A stretch of 48,828 bases of DNA from Clostridium sp. (GCA_028692255.1 JAQUXS010000009.1:1-48828); one strand, 5' to 3'. Counted from the stretch's first letter, positions 1 to 7,805 are shown. Translations and numbers: made by a program. The notes: generated from the sequence alone by a model not told the origin.

Positions 1-47
1 ACCATTTTCACTCTTTCTTCTTCTGTATATTTTCTTATAAAATTCAT
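1..47 (-). CDS. Transposase N-terminus (partial, runs off edge)
   Basis: An ATG at 47 on the minus strand is preceded by GAGGAGG at 54-60, spaced for initiation. The 15 whole codons visible read MNFIRKYTEEERVKM. The fragment is too short for family assignment. Its place inside an IS-like terminus suggests it is the transposase or the first of two overlapping transposase frames. The start is well supported by the Shine-Dalgarno site; the function is inferred from position. Confidence 0.5.
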   Translation of the reverse strand, partial: MNFIRKYTEEERVKM

Positions 48-124
48 AAAAAACCTCCTCTCAAAGCTATAAATTAATTCTAAATTAACTGAGTTAATTA
101 TTCCAGCTTTATGAGGGGGTCTAT
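1..124 (-). mobile_element. Insertion sequence, 5' end (partial)
   Basis: This is the end of an insertion sequence running off the left edge. The outer terminus at 112-124 reads, on the minus strand, ATAGACCCCCTCA. The same 13 bases occur at 48705-48717, and a GGAATAATT block follows a few bases inside both ends. An open reading frame with a strong ribosome binding site starts 77 bases inside, so this is the transposase 5' end. The family is not assigned; an IS3-like element is a guess from the layout only. Confidence 0.6.
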
Positions 125-183
125 GAGCCTTTAATTATTAACTTTTACTTCTTACCTCTTTTAACTAAAATTTTCATAAAAAT

Positions 184-228
184 TGCTGCCACACTAGCAT
201 TTAATTTTATTATGCTAATGTGACAGCC
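184..228 (-). terminator. Intrinsic terminator of the pspA-type operon
   Basis: A 16-base stem with a few mismatches (GCTGTCACATTAGCAT against ATGCTAGTGTGGCAGC on the minus strand) is followed by a TTTTT run. It lies 7 bases beyond the stop of the Cys-rich gene. Its arms resemble the terminator at 21150-21197. Confidence 0.8.
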
Positions 229-234
229 CATTTT

Positions 235-903
235 TTAATCTCTTTCTACATTGTCATAAGCTGCTGCTGCAAAATTAAAATCATCTTCGTTAATTATTTC
301 ACCGTAGTCATCTTCTGAAATGTTTGGATAATAATATAGTATAAAACGTTCTTTATCTCTTAAATTTTCTATTAGTATATATCTTTTATCATTTTTAGAA
401 TCTTGAATTATAGCCATTATATGATATCTATCATTCTCCCCAGTTTTATTGTTTTTGAGGTCTAAGATTGAGTTTGATGAATTATCAAAGAAAGCTACAT
501 TGGTTCTATTGTGGTCACAAAAAGCAACATTTCGTCCTCGCCTGCAGCCGTTGCAGCTATCAAATTTACAAGTAGAAGTGCATTTTAAACAAGCACATTT
601 TGAACATTTTGAAAGCTGATCCAAGTCTTCATTGTGATCTTGTTTATAACTTTCAAGTAAATTTATATATTTATCTGAATCAAAAATGTTTTTAAAAAAG
701 CCATTACCTTTGCTCTCTTCATTTGCAGTATCTAAGAGTTCAATATATTTTTCAAGGACATGCTGCCTTGAAAAATATTTTCTGTTTTTAAGGGTATCAT
801 TGTCAATAAAATCTTTGATTTCGTCAATTGCAAAAGCTACATCTGAATAAATTTTACCATAAAAACTTTTATCCTTTGAAATGAAGTCATAAGTTTTACT
901 CAT
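235..903 (-). CDS. Cys-rich, DUF1292-like C-terminus protein
   Basis: A 222-residue protein of unknown function, last in a three-gene minus-strand run behind pspA (11-base gap). The N-terminal 95 residues are helical and charged. Residues about 99-130 hold a dense cysteine cluster (CSKCACLKC, then TCKFDSCNGCRRGRNVAFC) that could bind zinc or an Fe-S cluster. The acidic C-terminal 70 residues (ending FNFAAAAYDNVERD) loosely resemble DUF1292. No signal peptide or membrane segment is seen, so it is probably cytoplasmic. Context suggests a partner of PspA, comparable in position to the zinc-ribbon proteins beside ydjF in Bacillus. That comparison is inference; the metal-binding idea rests only on the cysteines. 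Confidence 0.7.
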   Translation of the reverse strand: MSKTYDFISKDKSFYGKIYSDVAFAIDEIKDFIDNDTLKNRKYFSRQHVLEKYIELLDTANEESKGNGFFKNIFDSDKYINLLESYKQDHNEDLDQLSKCSKCACLKCTSTCKFDSCNGCRRGRNVAFCDHNRTNVAFFDNSSNSILDLKNNKTGENDRYHIMAIIQDSKNDKRYILIENLRDKERFILYYYPNISEDDYGEIINEDDFNFAAAAYDNVERD

Positions 904-914
904 AATATCACCTG

Positions 915-1586
915 CTAGTTATTTTTCTCATTATTTGAAGATGATTTGTATTTTGCAAGTTCATCATCCAGGTTTACTTCATTTAATTTTTCGAACTCTT
1001 TATCAAGAGAATTATCATCTTGTAAATCCCCAAGTCCCTCAGCAAGAGCTTCTTTTCTTTCAATTTTTCTTTCAATATCATCAATATTTATTTTGTTTGA
1101 ACCAGTGTTGACATTAGAAATAACTTCATTTACTTTTTTGCTTGCCTCTGCGTTGTTGTATCTTGCAGCAGCTTCATCTCTGTAGCTTCTAGTTTTTTCA
1201 ATTTCAGCTTCAAGTTCTCTAAGTTTCAGCTTTACAGTTTTTCCTTTTTGATCAGCATCGGTATAACTTTTTGTAAGGCTTTCTACTAATTTGTCTGCTT
1301 CTAATTTTTTTTCAAGAGCTCTTTTTGCAAGATCGTCATTACCAGCTTTTACTGCCAATTTGACTTTTGAATCAAAATCTGTTGATTGATTTTTAGCATT
1401 TTCAAGTTTCTTTTCGATTTCATGAACATTTCCAAGTATTTGAGCAGATGAAATTTTGGCATCATTTAAACTCTTGTCCATATCTCTTAGCTTTTGATCT
1501 AAAAGTTCTATTGGATTCTCCACATCATCTAGTGCTCCATTAACCTTTGCCTTAAACATGTTTGATATTCTACTTACAACTCCCAT
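915..1586 (-). CDS. pspA: PspA/IM30 family envelope-stress protein
   Basis: A 223-residue all-helical coiled-coil protein of the PspA/IM30/Vipp1 family, which forms rod- or ring-like assemblies on the inner face of damaged membranes. The hallmark N-terminus is visible: MGVVSRISNMFKAKVNGALDD followed by ENPIELLDQKLRDM. Heptad-rich helices follow to about residue 160, with an acidic tail. Length is normal for the family. The start has AGAGGAGG upstream. It is the middle gene of a run: Ser/Gly-rich membrane protein, PspA, Cys-rich protein. This resembles the Bacillus ydjFGH arrangement and suggests the flanking genes act with PspA in membrane maintenance. No PspF-type regulator is present. Confidence 0.88.
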   Translation of the reverse strand: MGVVSRISNMFKAKVNGALDDVENPIELLDQKLRDMDKSLNDAKISSAQILGNVHEIEKKLENAKNQSTDFDSKVKLAVKAGNDDLAKRALEKKLEADKLVESLTKSYTDADQKGKTVKLKLRELEAEIEKTRSYRDEAAARYNNAEASKKVNEVISNVNTGSNKINIDDIERKIERKEALAEGLGDLQDDNSLDKEFEKLNEVNLDDELAKYKSSSNNEKNN

Positions 1587-1606
1587 TAAAAAAACCTCCT
1601 CTAAAT

Positions 1607-2044
1607 TTACCTTCTTATTTTTTTTATCATTTTATAAATAAAAATAATAACTATTATGAAAAATATGATTTTGAATATAGAAAATCCCCCATATCCATAA
1701 CCTCCGTAGTAACTGTGGTGAAAAAATGGTATTGGAATTGGTATAGGGATAAATGAACGTCTTGTTGAACTTGAACCACTAAACCAACTGTGACCTGACC
1801 CACTTGAGCTACTGTGATTAAACCAGCTTCCACTTGAAGAAGAACCTTTGCTAAAACTTCCGCTGCCAAAACTACTATGTGAACCACTAAAGCTTCCGCT
1901 TCTAAATCCACCTCTTGCTGATGCATATACTATATTATACTTATTTCCATAATTAAGATTTAAAAAATTGGGACAAATTGAATTGAAAAAGGTAAAGGCA
2001 AAAATAAAAACCAAGCAAATTATAAATCTATTTTTCCTTTTAAT
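1607..2044 (-). CDS. Ser/Gly-rich secreted membrane protein, probable ATT start
   Basis: Hypothetical protein, first gene of the pspA operon. From codon 2044 it would begin KRKNRFIICLVFIFAF, a textbook signal sequence. A low-complexity Ser/Gly/Phe region follows (SGSFSGSHSS, SSSGSWFNHS), then a PIPIPIPFFHH stretch, a C-terminal membrane helix (IFKIIFFIIVIIFIYKMI) and a basic tail. No ATG, GTG or TTG lies near the GAGGAGG at 2054-2060. The ATT at 2044 sits 9 bases after it, while the first TTG (2014) is far away and would cut the signal peptide. The Ser/Gly region recalls TPM-domain proteins next to pspA genes, but no TPM domain is present. Function unknown. Confidence 0.6.
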   Translation of the reverse strand: MKRKNRFIICLVFIFAFTFFNSICPNFLNLNYGNKYNIVYASARGGFRSGSFSGSHSSFGSGSFSKGSSSSGSWFNHSSSSGSGHSWFSGSSSTRRSFIPIPIPIPFFHHSYYGGYGYGGFSIFKIIFFIIVIIFIYKMIKKIRR

Positions 2045-2083
2045 TTTAATGCACCTCCTCTTAATAAAGTAAGATATATGTAT

Positions 2084-2112
2084 ATTATATAGTATTTCGC
2101 ATCAATAATTAA
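2084..2112 (-). promoter_or_regulatory. Candidate sigma-A promoter of the pspA-type operon
   Basis: On the minus strand TTAATT (2107-2112), 17 bases, then a perfect TATAAT (2084-2089), about 25 bases before the Shine-Dalgarno site of the first gene. The -35 box is weak. The rest of the divergent 320-base gap up to 2366 is AT-rich and shows nothing else I can name. Confidence 0.4.
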
Positions 2113-2366
2113 CATAAATTTATTATAAGTTATTAAATACTACATAACAAATAATAAAAAACCATATTTAAAGGTATAATAGCTCGATATTCTGAAGAAT
2201 TATCAAATTTTCTTTAATTATCGCAATGTATCTTTATTTATCTGAGATATCTTGGTGGTGTATTGAATATAATATAACTTGTAATATGTTTATTAATAAC
2301 GTATAATAATAGTGAACTCATAATTAGTAGGTATTTGCAGTGGTTTAAATACGTGGAGGTGCAATT

Positions 2367-2963
2367 TTGGATAATACAAAATTTACTATAGAGAATATTA
2401 AAGAGATAGCAGAAGAGGTATCTAAAAATAGTGTTATTCCCGATGATGATTTACCAAGATATGATTTATTTCTTTCACAGGTTACTGATTATTTAAATGA
2501 TAAATTTAAAGACGAAAAATACACAAATAATATAATACAAAATTATATAAAAAACGAGGTTATATCAAAACCTGAGTATGGTAAAAAAAGAGGATACACA
2601 AAGGATCATCTTATTGAACTAATTCTTTTAAGTTATATGAGGCCAGTTTTAACTACAGATGAGATTAAAAAAGTTTTTAAGCTTGCTTTTAACGAAATAA
2701 ATGACAGGGATGATGACATAATATCTTGGGAAGATGCTTATAAAAACTTTCTAGAAACACAAAAAGAAAACTACAGTAAATATTTAAGCCGAGAATATAT
2801 AAATGATAAGAATTTTGAAGATATTACAAAAAACATAGATATTAAAGAAGATAAAGAAAGAATAATGATTTTCTTTGTTGTTATGAATTTAATAGCTGAA
2901 GCTAGCGTTATTAAAAACATAGCTAAAAATATAATAGATGATTTTCTTTCAGAAAAAGAATAA
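2367..2963 (+). CDS. DUF1836 family protein
   Basis: A 198-residue protein resembling DUF1836, a Firmicutes family thought to be HTH-type DNA-binding regulators. The typical core is visible at about residues 24-115: IPDDDLPRYDLFLSQVTDYLND, then a basic KPEYGKKRGYTKDHLIEL segment and the TTDEIKKVF stretch. The start is TTG behind GTGGAGGTG; no better start is nearby. It stands alone between the divergent pspA operon and the thiamine operon, whose promoter begins only 5 bases after its stop. A role in controlling a neighbour is possible but not shown. Confidence 0.75.
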   Translation: MDNTKFTIENIKEIAEEVSKNSVIPDDDLPRYDLFLSQVTDYLNDKFKDEKYTNNIIQNYIKNEVISKPEYGKKRGYTKDHLIELILLSYMRPVLTTDEIKKVFKLAFNEINDRDDDIISWEDAYKNFLETQKENYSKYLSREYINDKNFEDITKNIDIKEDKERIMIFFVVMNLIAEASVIKNIAKNIIDDFLSEKE

Positions 2964-2967
2964 AACG

Positions 2968-2996
2968 TTGAAAAGCATATCATAAAAGTGTAGAAT
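2968..2996 (+). promoter_or_regulatory. Sigma-A promoter of the thiamine operon
   Basis: TTGAAA (2968-2973), exactly 17 bases, then TAGAAT (2991-2996). Transcription would start near 3003, about 25 bases before the TPP riboswitch. Confidence 0.65.
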
Positions 2997-3027
2997 GTAA
3001 TTGAAATAAAACTTAATAATTAATTTT

Positions 3028-3107
3028 TTGCAGGGGTGCCATCTTGGCTGAGAAGAGAAATCTAACCCTTTGAACCTGATTTCGGATAATACCGGCGTAG
3101 GAAGCTT
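3028..3107 (+). promoter_or_regulatory. TPP (THI-box) riboswitch
   Basis: The conserved TPP aptamer elements occur in order: GGGGTGCC, GGCTGAGA, CCCTTTGAACCTGAT, GGATAATACCGGCGTAGGAAGC. This RNA binds thiamine pyrophosphate and normally shuts off thiamine genes. It precedes thiD-cytX-thiM-thiE. Its 3' P1 strand overlaps a short segment (GC at 3104-3105 and AGTAC at 3108-3112) able to pair with the 5' arm of the first downstream terminator. That gives the expected switch between antiterminator and terminator. Confidence 0.95.
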
Positions 3108-3124
3108 AGTACTTGTTAGTTGAA

Positions 3125-3151
3125 TGTACTGCTTTTGCAGTACAATTTTTT
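3125..3151 (+). terminator. TPP riboswitch terminator 1
   Basis: A perfect 8-bp stem TGTACTGC / GCAGTACA with a TTTT loop, followed by TTTTTT (3146-3151). It lies directly after the TPP aptamer. Confidence 0.85.
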
Positions 3152-3164
3152 ATTTAGATAACTT

Positions 3165-3194
3165 GTGTACTGCTTTTTGCAGTACACTTTTTTT
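3165..3194 (+). terminator. TPP riboswitch terminator 2
   Basis: A perfect 9-bp stem GTGTACTGC / GCAGTACAC with a TTTTT loop and seven Ts (3188-3194), ending 19 bases before the thiD start. Its arms match those of terminator 1, so the two hairpins can exchange strands (see findings). Confidence 0.85.
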
Positions 3195-3213
3195 ACTATA
3201 AGGGGGAATTAAT

Positions 3214-4017
3214 TTGAAAAAAGTTTTAACTATTGCAGGCTCTGATACTTGTGGAGGAGCAGGCATTCAAGCAGATTTAAAAACTATGAGTGCGCTGGGT
3301 GTATATGGTATGAGTGCTATAACTGCTGTTACAGTTCAAAATACAATGGGTGTTTTTGACGTCATGGATGTGGACAAGGAAATTGTAGAAAAACAGATAA
3401 AGTGTATATATGAAGACATTGAAGTTAGTGCGGTTAAAATTGGAATGGTTTCAAGTTCAGAAATTATAGATGTAATAATTTCTGAGCTAAAAAAGTATAG
3501 TGCAAAAAATATAGTAGTAGATCCTGTTATGGTATCTAAAAGTGGATATTTTTTATTAAAAGAAGAAGCAGTAAATGAAGTTAAAAGATTAGTTTCAATG
3601 GCAGATGTTGCAACACCTAACATACCAGAAGCAGAGGTTTTGTCAGGAATTAAAATAAATACAGAAGAAGATATGAAAAAAGCTGCAAAGATAATATATA
3701 AATTTGGAGCTAAAGGTATTCTTGTAAAAGGTGGACACAAATTAAACGATGCCAATGATATTTTCTATAATGGTAAAAATTTTATTACGCTTAAAGGACA
3801 GAGGATAAATACAAAAAATACACATGGTACAGGATGTACACTTTCTTCTGCTATAGCGTCTTATCTTGCCAAAGGTTTTGACATGGACAAGTCTCTTTAT
3901 TTTGCAAAGTCGTATATTAATGAGGCCATTAAAAATTCCTTCCCAATAGGAAAAGGGGTTGGACCTGTTGGACATTTAGTTGAATTATATAAAAAGGCAG
4001 GTTTGGAATATGAATAA
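3214..4017 (+). CDS. thiD: Hydroxymethylpyrimidine/phosphomethylpyrimidine kinase
   Basis: Phosphorylates 4-amino-5-hydroxymethyl-2-methylpyrimidine (HMP) and HMP-phosphate to the pyrophosphate used for thiamine. The 267-residue length is typical. Visible ribokinase-fold motifs: N-terminal VLTIAGSDTCGGAGIQADLKT, VQNTMGV, VVDPVMVSKSG in the middle, and the anion-hole GTGCTLSSAIASYL near residue 210. The TTG start at 3214 follows AGGGGG at 3201-3206. It is the first gene of the operon directly behind the TPP riboswitch, and its end overlaps the transporter gene by 8 bases. Only the ThiD module is present; there is no ThiE fusion. Confidence 0.95.
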   Translation: MKKVLTIAGSDTCGGAGIQADLKTMSALGVYGMSAITAVTVQNTMGVFDVMDVDKEIVEKQIKCIYEDIEVSAVKIGMVSSSEIIDVIISELKKYSAKNIVVDPVMVSKSGYFLLKEEAVNEVKRLVSMADVATPNIPEAEVLSGIKINTEEDMKKAAKIIYKFGAKGILVKGGHKLNDANDIFYNGKNFITLKGQRINTKNTHGTGCTLSSAIASYLAKGFDMDKSLYFAKSYINEAIKNSFPIGKGVGPVGHLVELYKKAGLEYE

Positions 4018-5173
4018 GATAAAAAATCCTTCTATGTTTTTTTTATGGGCTGGAGCTGCAATTTCAATATCTGAAATATACACAGGAGGGATGATAGCAC
4101 CTCTTGGAATAAAGAAGGGACTTCTTGCTATATTTATTGGACATGTTATAGGAACTACGTTCCTTGCATTTGGAGGATATATATCTTTTAAGGGATCAAA
4201 AAATGCCATGGATAAAGTTAGAGATTCCTTTGGCGGCATTGGTGCAAAAATTGTAGCATTACTGAATGTATTACAGCTTATTGGGTGGTCTGCAATTATG
4301 ATTATACAGGGAGCCAGAGTTATAAATGTGCAGTTAAATATACCTTTAACTATTTCTATATTAATAGTTGGAGCTGCTGTGTTTCTGTGGTATTTTTGGT
4401 TTAATAATTATACAAAAAAAGTTAATGACGTATCTGTGATAGTTCTAATAGTATTGTGTGTTTTTTTGTTTTTTAAAATTCACGGAGCATCTGTTTCGCA
4501 AAGTACTCAAGAAATTAGTTTTACAATGGCAGTAGAAATGACAATAGCTATGCCTGTTTCCTGGCTACCTCTTATAGGTGATTATTCAAAAGATGGTACA
4601 AGTGGAAAGGGTGTTTTCTTTTCAAGCTTTTTTGGATATTTTGTTGGAAGTGTTTTGATGTATGTTCTTGGACTTTTTATAACGGTTTATACGGGAAAAG
4701 ATGTAATAGCATTTTTATCAAGTACAGGAGCAGCGGCATCTATTATTGTAATTCTAGCTACAGTAACCACTACTTTTGTAGATGTTTATTCTTCTGTAAT
4801 ATCTTCAAAGCAGATATACAACTTTAAAGATGAAAATGCAGTAACATTTATATATTGCATAATTGCAATACTACTTGCCTCAGTATTTCCAATGGAGAAA
4901 TACCAGAATTTTTTAATTCTAATAGGAAGTATATTTGTTCCGGTTTATACCATTGTTACAGTAGATTACATTTCAAATAAGATATGTAAAACTAAACTCA
5001 ATTTATTTGCAGTAATTTCGGCTCTTGTCGGGGCTGTTATATACAATTATTTTACAAACAAGAGTTTTGGTATACCTACGGTGTTTACTTTTGTAGTTGT
5101 ATCAGGGTTATATTATTTGTTTTCTTATGCATATAAAAATATTCAAAATAAAATTATAAAATTGGGGGAATAA
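4010..5173 (+). CDS. cytX: CytX-like hydroxymethylpyrimidine permease
   Basis: An integral membrane protein of the nucleobase-cation-symport-1 family, CytX branch, a predicted importer of HMP for thiamine salvage. Start MNKIKNPSMFFLWAGAAISI at 4010 is chosen because AGGCAGG lies just upstream within thiD; it overlaps the thiD stop by 8 bases. About 387 residues with some 10-12 hydrophobic segments, beginning with the family's FLWAGAAISISEIYTGG helix. Placement between thiD and thiM under a TPP riboswitch is what points to HMP rather than cytosine as substrate; that part is inference. A cytosine/purine permease is the alternative. Confidence 0.85.
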   Translation: MNKIKNPSMFFLWAGAAISISEIYTGGMIAPLGIKKGLLAIFIGHVIGTTFLAFGGYISFKGSKNAMDKVRDSFGGIGAKIVALLNVLQLIGWSAIMIIQGARVINVQLNIPLTISILIVGAAVFLWYFWFNNYTKKVNDVSVIVLIVLCVFLFFKIHGASVSQSTQEISFTMAVEMTIAMPVSWLPLIGDYSKDGTSGKGVFFSSFFGYFVGSVLMYVLGLFITVYTGKDVIAFLSSTGAAASIIVILATVTTTFVDVYSSVISSKQIYNFKDENAVTFIYCIIAILLASVFPMEKYQNFLILIGSIFVPVYTIVTVDYISNKICKTKLNLFAVISALVGAVIYNYFTNKSFGIPTVFTFVVVSGLYYLFSYAYKNIQNKIIKLGE

Positions 5174-5176
5174 AAA

Positions 5177-5977
5177 ATGATTGATGAAATTTCAAAGCTT
5201 ATAACAGATTTAAGGGAAAAGGTACCGCTGGTTCAATGTATAACAAATTACGTAACTATTAATGACTGTGCCAATATACTTCTTGCTTATGGGGCTTCAC
5301 CAGCTATGTGTGAGGCATATGATGAAAGCTATGATTTTGCAAAGATGGCAGATGCGTTATATATAAACGTTGGCACTCTTACAAAAGAACAGGAGGCATC
5401 TTCTATAATGGCTGCAATATCAGCTAAGAATAATGACACACCTGTAATTCTGGATCCTGTTGGCTGTGCAGGTATAAAAAGAAAAATGGATGTTATAAAT
5501 AAAATACTTACCCTTGGAAAGGTTGATGTTATAAAGGGAAATGTAGGTGAAATAAAATTTCTGGCTGGAATTCATGCAGATATAAGGGGCGTAGATTCCA
5601 TAGACAGTGGAGAAGGGGTGGATAAAGCATCACAAATACTTGCACAAAAATACAATTGTACTGTAGCTGCAAGTGGACCTTACGATATTGTAACTGATGG
5701 AAAAAGAATGATTAAAATAAATAATGGAACAAAAATGTTCACAAAAATAACAGGGGCAGGCTGCATGCTTGGAGCACTTTGTGGCGGGGCTATTGCAGTA
5801 AGCAGCGATAAATTCATAGCAGCAGTATCTGCTCTTGTTTCTATGAGTATTGCTGGAGAAGAGGCTTTTAAAACTTGCACGAAACCAGGGAGTTTTAGGG
5901 TTAAACTTATAGATGAAATTTATGACTTGGATGAGAATAAAATTAAAGAGTTAGCAAGAATAGATATAATTAAATAA
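5177..5977 (+). CDS. thiM: Hydroxyethylthiazole kinase
   Basis: Phosphorylates 4-methyl-5-(2-hydroxyethyl)thiazole, the salvage step that feeds ThiE. The 266 residues match the family. Motifs: [20 protein letters not shown] at the N-terminus, [24 protein letters not shown], and the C-terminal phosphate-binding [14 protein letters not shown] with its catalytic cysteine. ATG lies 3 bases after the transporter stop, with GGGGGA inside the transporter's last codons as ribosome binding site. Together with thiD and thiE this is a salvage set; no thiC, thiG or thiS is present here. Confidence 0.95.
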   Translation: MIDEISKLITDLREKVPLVQCITNYVTINDCANILLAYGASPAMCEAYDESYDFAKMADALYINVGTLTKEQEASSIMAAISAKNNDTPVILDPVGCAGIKRKMDVINKILTLGKVDVIKGNVGEIKFLAGIHADIRGVDSIDSGEGVDKASQILAQKYNCTVAASGPYDIVTDGKRMIKINNGTKMFTKITGAGCMLGALCGGAIAVSSDKFIAAVSALVSMSIAGEEAFKTCTKPGSFRVKLIDEIYDLDENKIKELARIDIIK

Positions 5978-5996
5978 TGAGATAAGAGGGATAGAA

Positions 5997-6626
5997 ATGA
6001 AAATGGATTACAGTCTCTATCTTATTACGGATAGAAGATTCTTAAAAGATAAAACTATTTCTGATGCAGTTGAAGAAGCTATTAAGGGAGGAGTCACTCT
6101 TGTACAGGTAAGGGAAAAAGAGGCCTCAACAAGGGAATTCTATAACGTGGCTGTTAATGTTAAGAAAGTTACAGATAAATATAATATACCCCTACTAATA
6201 GATGATAGAATCGATATTGCACTAGCTTCTGAGTGTGCAGGGGTTCATCTTGGACAAAGTGATATGCCTATTTGTGAGGCGAGAAAAATACTTGGAAATG
6301 AAAAGATTATAGGAATATCTGCAGGAAACTTAGATGAAGCCATTCATGCACAATCCGAAGGAGCTGATTATATTGGAATTGGAACAATATTTTATACTGG
6401 AACAAAAAAAGATATAAAAAAGCCCATTGGAATAAGTGGACTTAAAAATATAGTTCAAAGCATAAATATACCTTCTGTTGCTATAGGTGGAATAAATTTA
6501 GAAAATTCAGAGGAGGTTATGAAAACAGGCACCAATGGACTGGCTGTAATATCAGCTATAATGGCAGAAAATAATATAAAATCAGCTGCTGTAAAATTGA
6601 AAGATATAACAAATAAATTTTTGTAA
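5997..6626 (+). CDS. thiE: Thiamine-phosphate synthase
   Basis: Joins HMP-pyrophosphate and thiazole phosphate to thiamine phosphate, the convergence step of the pathway. 209 residues, a normal TIM-barrel length. Visible: [25 protein letters not shown] (usually QLREK), [37 protein letters not shown] and VAIGGIN with the phosphate-binding glycines. The start follows AAGAGGGAT. It is the last gene of the riboswitch-controlled operon and is followed at once by a strong terminator. Confidence 0.95.
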   Translation: MKMDYSLYLITDRRFLKDKTISDAVEEAIKGGVTLVQVREKEASTREFYNVAVNVKKVTDKYNIPLLIDDRIDIALASECAGVHLGQSDMPICEARKILGNEKIIGISAGNLDEAIHAQSEGADYIGIGTIFYTGTKKDIKKPIGISGLKNIVQSINIPSVAIGGINLENSEEVMKTGTNGLAVISAIMAENNIKSAAVKLKDITNKFL

Positions 6627-6633
6627 CTAATGG

Positions 6634-6681
6634 TAAGAGGCTATTCTACTAAAAAAATAGTAGAATAGCCTCTTATTTTTT
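6634..6681 (+). terminator. Terminator of the thiamine operon
   Basis: A perfect 18-bp stem (6634-6651 with 6658-6675) enclosing a six-base A loop, followed by a T-rich run. The hairpin arms contain AGAGGCTATTCTACT and its complement. Confidence 0.92.
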
Positions 6682-6690
6682 ATAAAAAAA

Positions 6691-6719
6691 TTGCATTTTT
6701 ACTCATTGTACGGTATAAT
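6691..6719 (+). promoter_or_regulatory. Sigma-A promoter of argF
   Basis: TTGCAT (6691-6696), 17 bases, perfect TATAAT (6714-6719). Transcription would begin near 6726, leaving an 80-base leader before argF. Confidence 0.7.
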
Positions 6720-6731
6720 TATACATATAAA

Positions 6732-6745
6732 TGAATAATTATTAA
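6732..6745 (+). promoter_or_regulatory. ARG-box-like operator
   Basis: TGAATAATTATTAA matches the ArgR/AhrC box core TGAAT-WWWW-ATTCA at all but one position. It lies just downstream of the predicted argF start point, where a bound arginine repressor would block transcription. The motif is read directly; the regulator is inferred. Confidence 0.55.
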
Positions 6746-6807
6746 TGAAATGATATTTGATTGTAAGTTGTTATTTAAAATAAATTATTAAAGTTGGGGT
6801 GTTTTGT

Positions 6808-7805
6808 ATGGTAAATCTAAAGAATAAGAGTTTCTTGACATTAAAAGATTTTACAAAAGAGGAAATAGAATATTTTGTTAAACTTGCAGCTAAACTTAAA
6901 GCAGATAAAAAGCAGGAAAAGAAGAGCAGAAATTAAAAGGCAAAAATATAGTGTTGTTATTCGAAAAAGATTCTACAAGGACAAGATGTTCTTTTGAAGT
7001 TGGAGCACATGATCAAGGGGCACATGTAACATATATAGGTGCTGAAGGTTCTCAGATAAGCAAGAAGGAATCAATAAAGGATACAGCAAGAGTTCTTGGA
7101 AGAATGTTTGACGGAATTGAATTTAGAGGATATGAGCAAAAAACTGTAGAGGATCTTGCCAAGTATTCTAAAATTCCCGTGTGGAACGGATTAACTGATA
7201 TTGATCATCCTACTCAAGTTTTAGCAGATTTTCTTACTTTAAATGAGCACGTTAATAAAGATTTAAGTGATGTAAAATTAGTATATTGTGGTGATGGAAG
7301 AAATAATACTGCTAACTCTCTTATGATAGGTGCAAGTAAAATTGGAATGAACCTAGTAATTGCATCTCCAGAAAAACTTTATCCTGATAAAAATCTTGTT
7401 AAGGAGTGTATGGATTTTGCAGAAGAAAGTGGAGCAAGTATTACAATAACAAGTGATATTGATAATGCTGTTAAAGGTGCAGATGCACTTTATACAGATA
7501 TATGGGTTTCCATGGGAGAAGATGAAAATGTATGGAAAGAGAGAATAGATCTTTTAATGCCATACCAAATAAATTCAGAACTTCTTAAAAAGACTGGAAA
7601 TAGTGACGTTAAAGTAATGCACTGCCTTCCTGCATTTCATGATTTTGAAACGGAAACAGTACAAGTATTATATAAAAAATTTGGTATAAAACCTTATGAA
7701 GTTACAGATGAGGTTTTTGAAAGTGAACATTCTATAGTATTTGATGAAGCAGAGAATAGAATGCACACTATAAAGGCTGTTATGGTGGCAACCTTAGGCG
7801 AATAA
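6808..7805 (+). pseudogene. argF: Ornithine carbamoyltransferase, broken by a one-base frameshift
   Basis: Transfers carbamoyl from carbamoyl phosphate to ornithine, giving citrulline for arginine synthesis. The start MVNLKNKSFLTLKDFTKEE (6808) runs only to a TAA at 6934; the rest is intact in the -1 frame. That part has the carbamoyl-phosphate site STRTR followed by [21 protein letters not shown], the ornithine loop [10 protein letters not shown], the MHCLPAFHD cysteine motif and the usual C-terminus. One missing A in the A-run at 6907-6911 explains everything: adding it restores [15 protein letters not shown]. Full length would be about 332 residues. Everything else is well preserved, so the break is either very recent or a sequencing/assembly error. 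Confidence 0.9.

Noticed and set aside
1654-1926. Minus-strand open frame of 90 codons inside the Ser/Gly-rich gene
   Set aside because: It is a shifted-frame shadow of the low-complexity repeat region, without its own ribosome binding site.
6900-6950. Programmed -1 frameshift in argF
   Set aside because: The run is only five As (T AAA AAG) and I see no supporting stem or upstream Shine-Dalgarno. argF is not known to use recoding, so mutation or base-call error is simpler.
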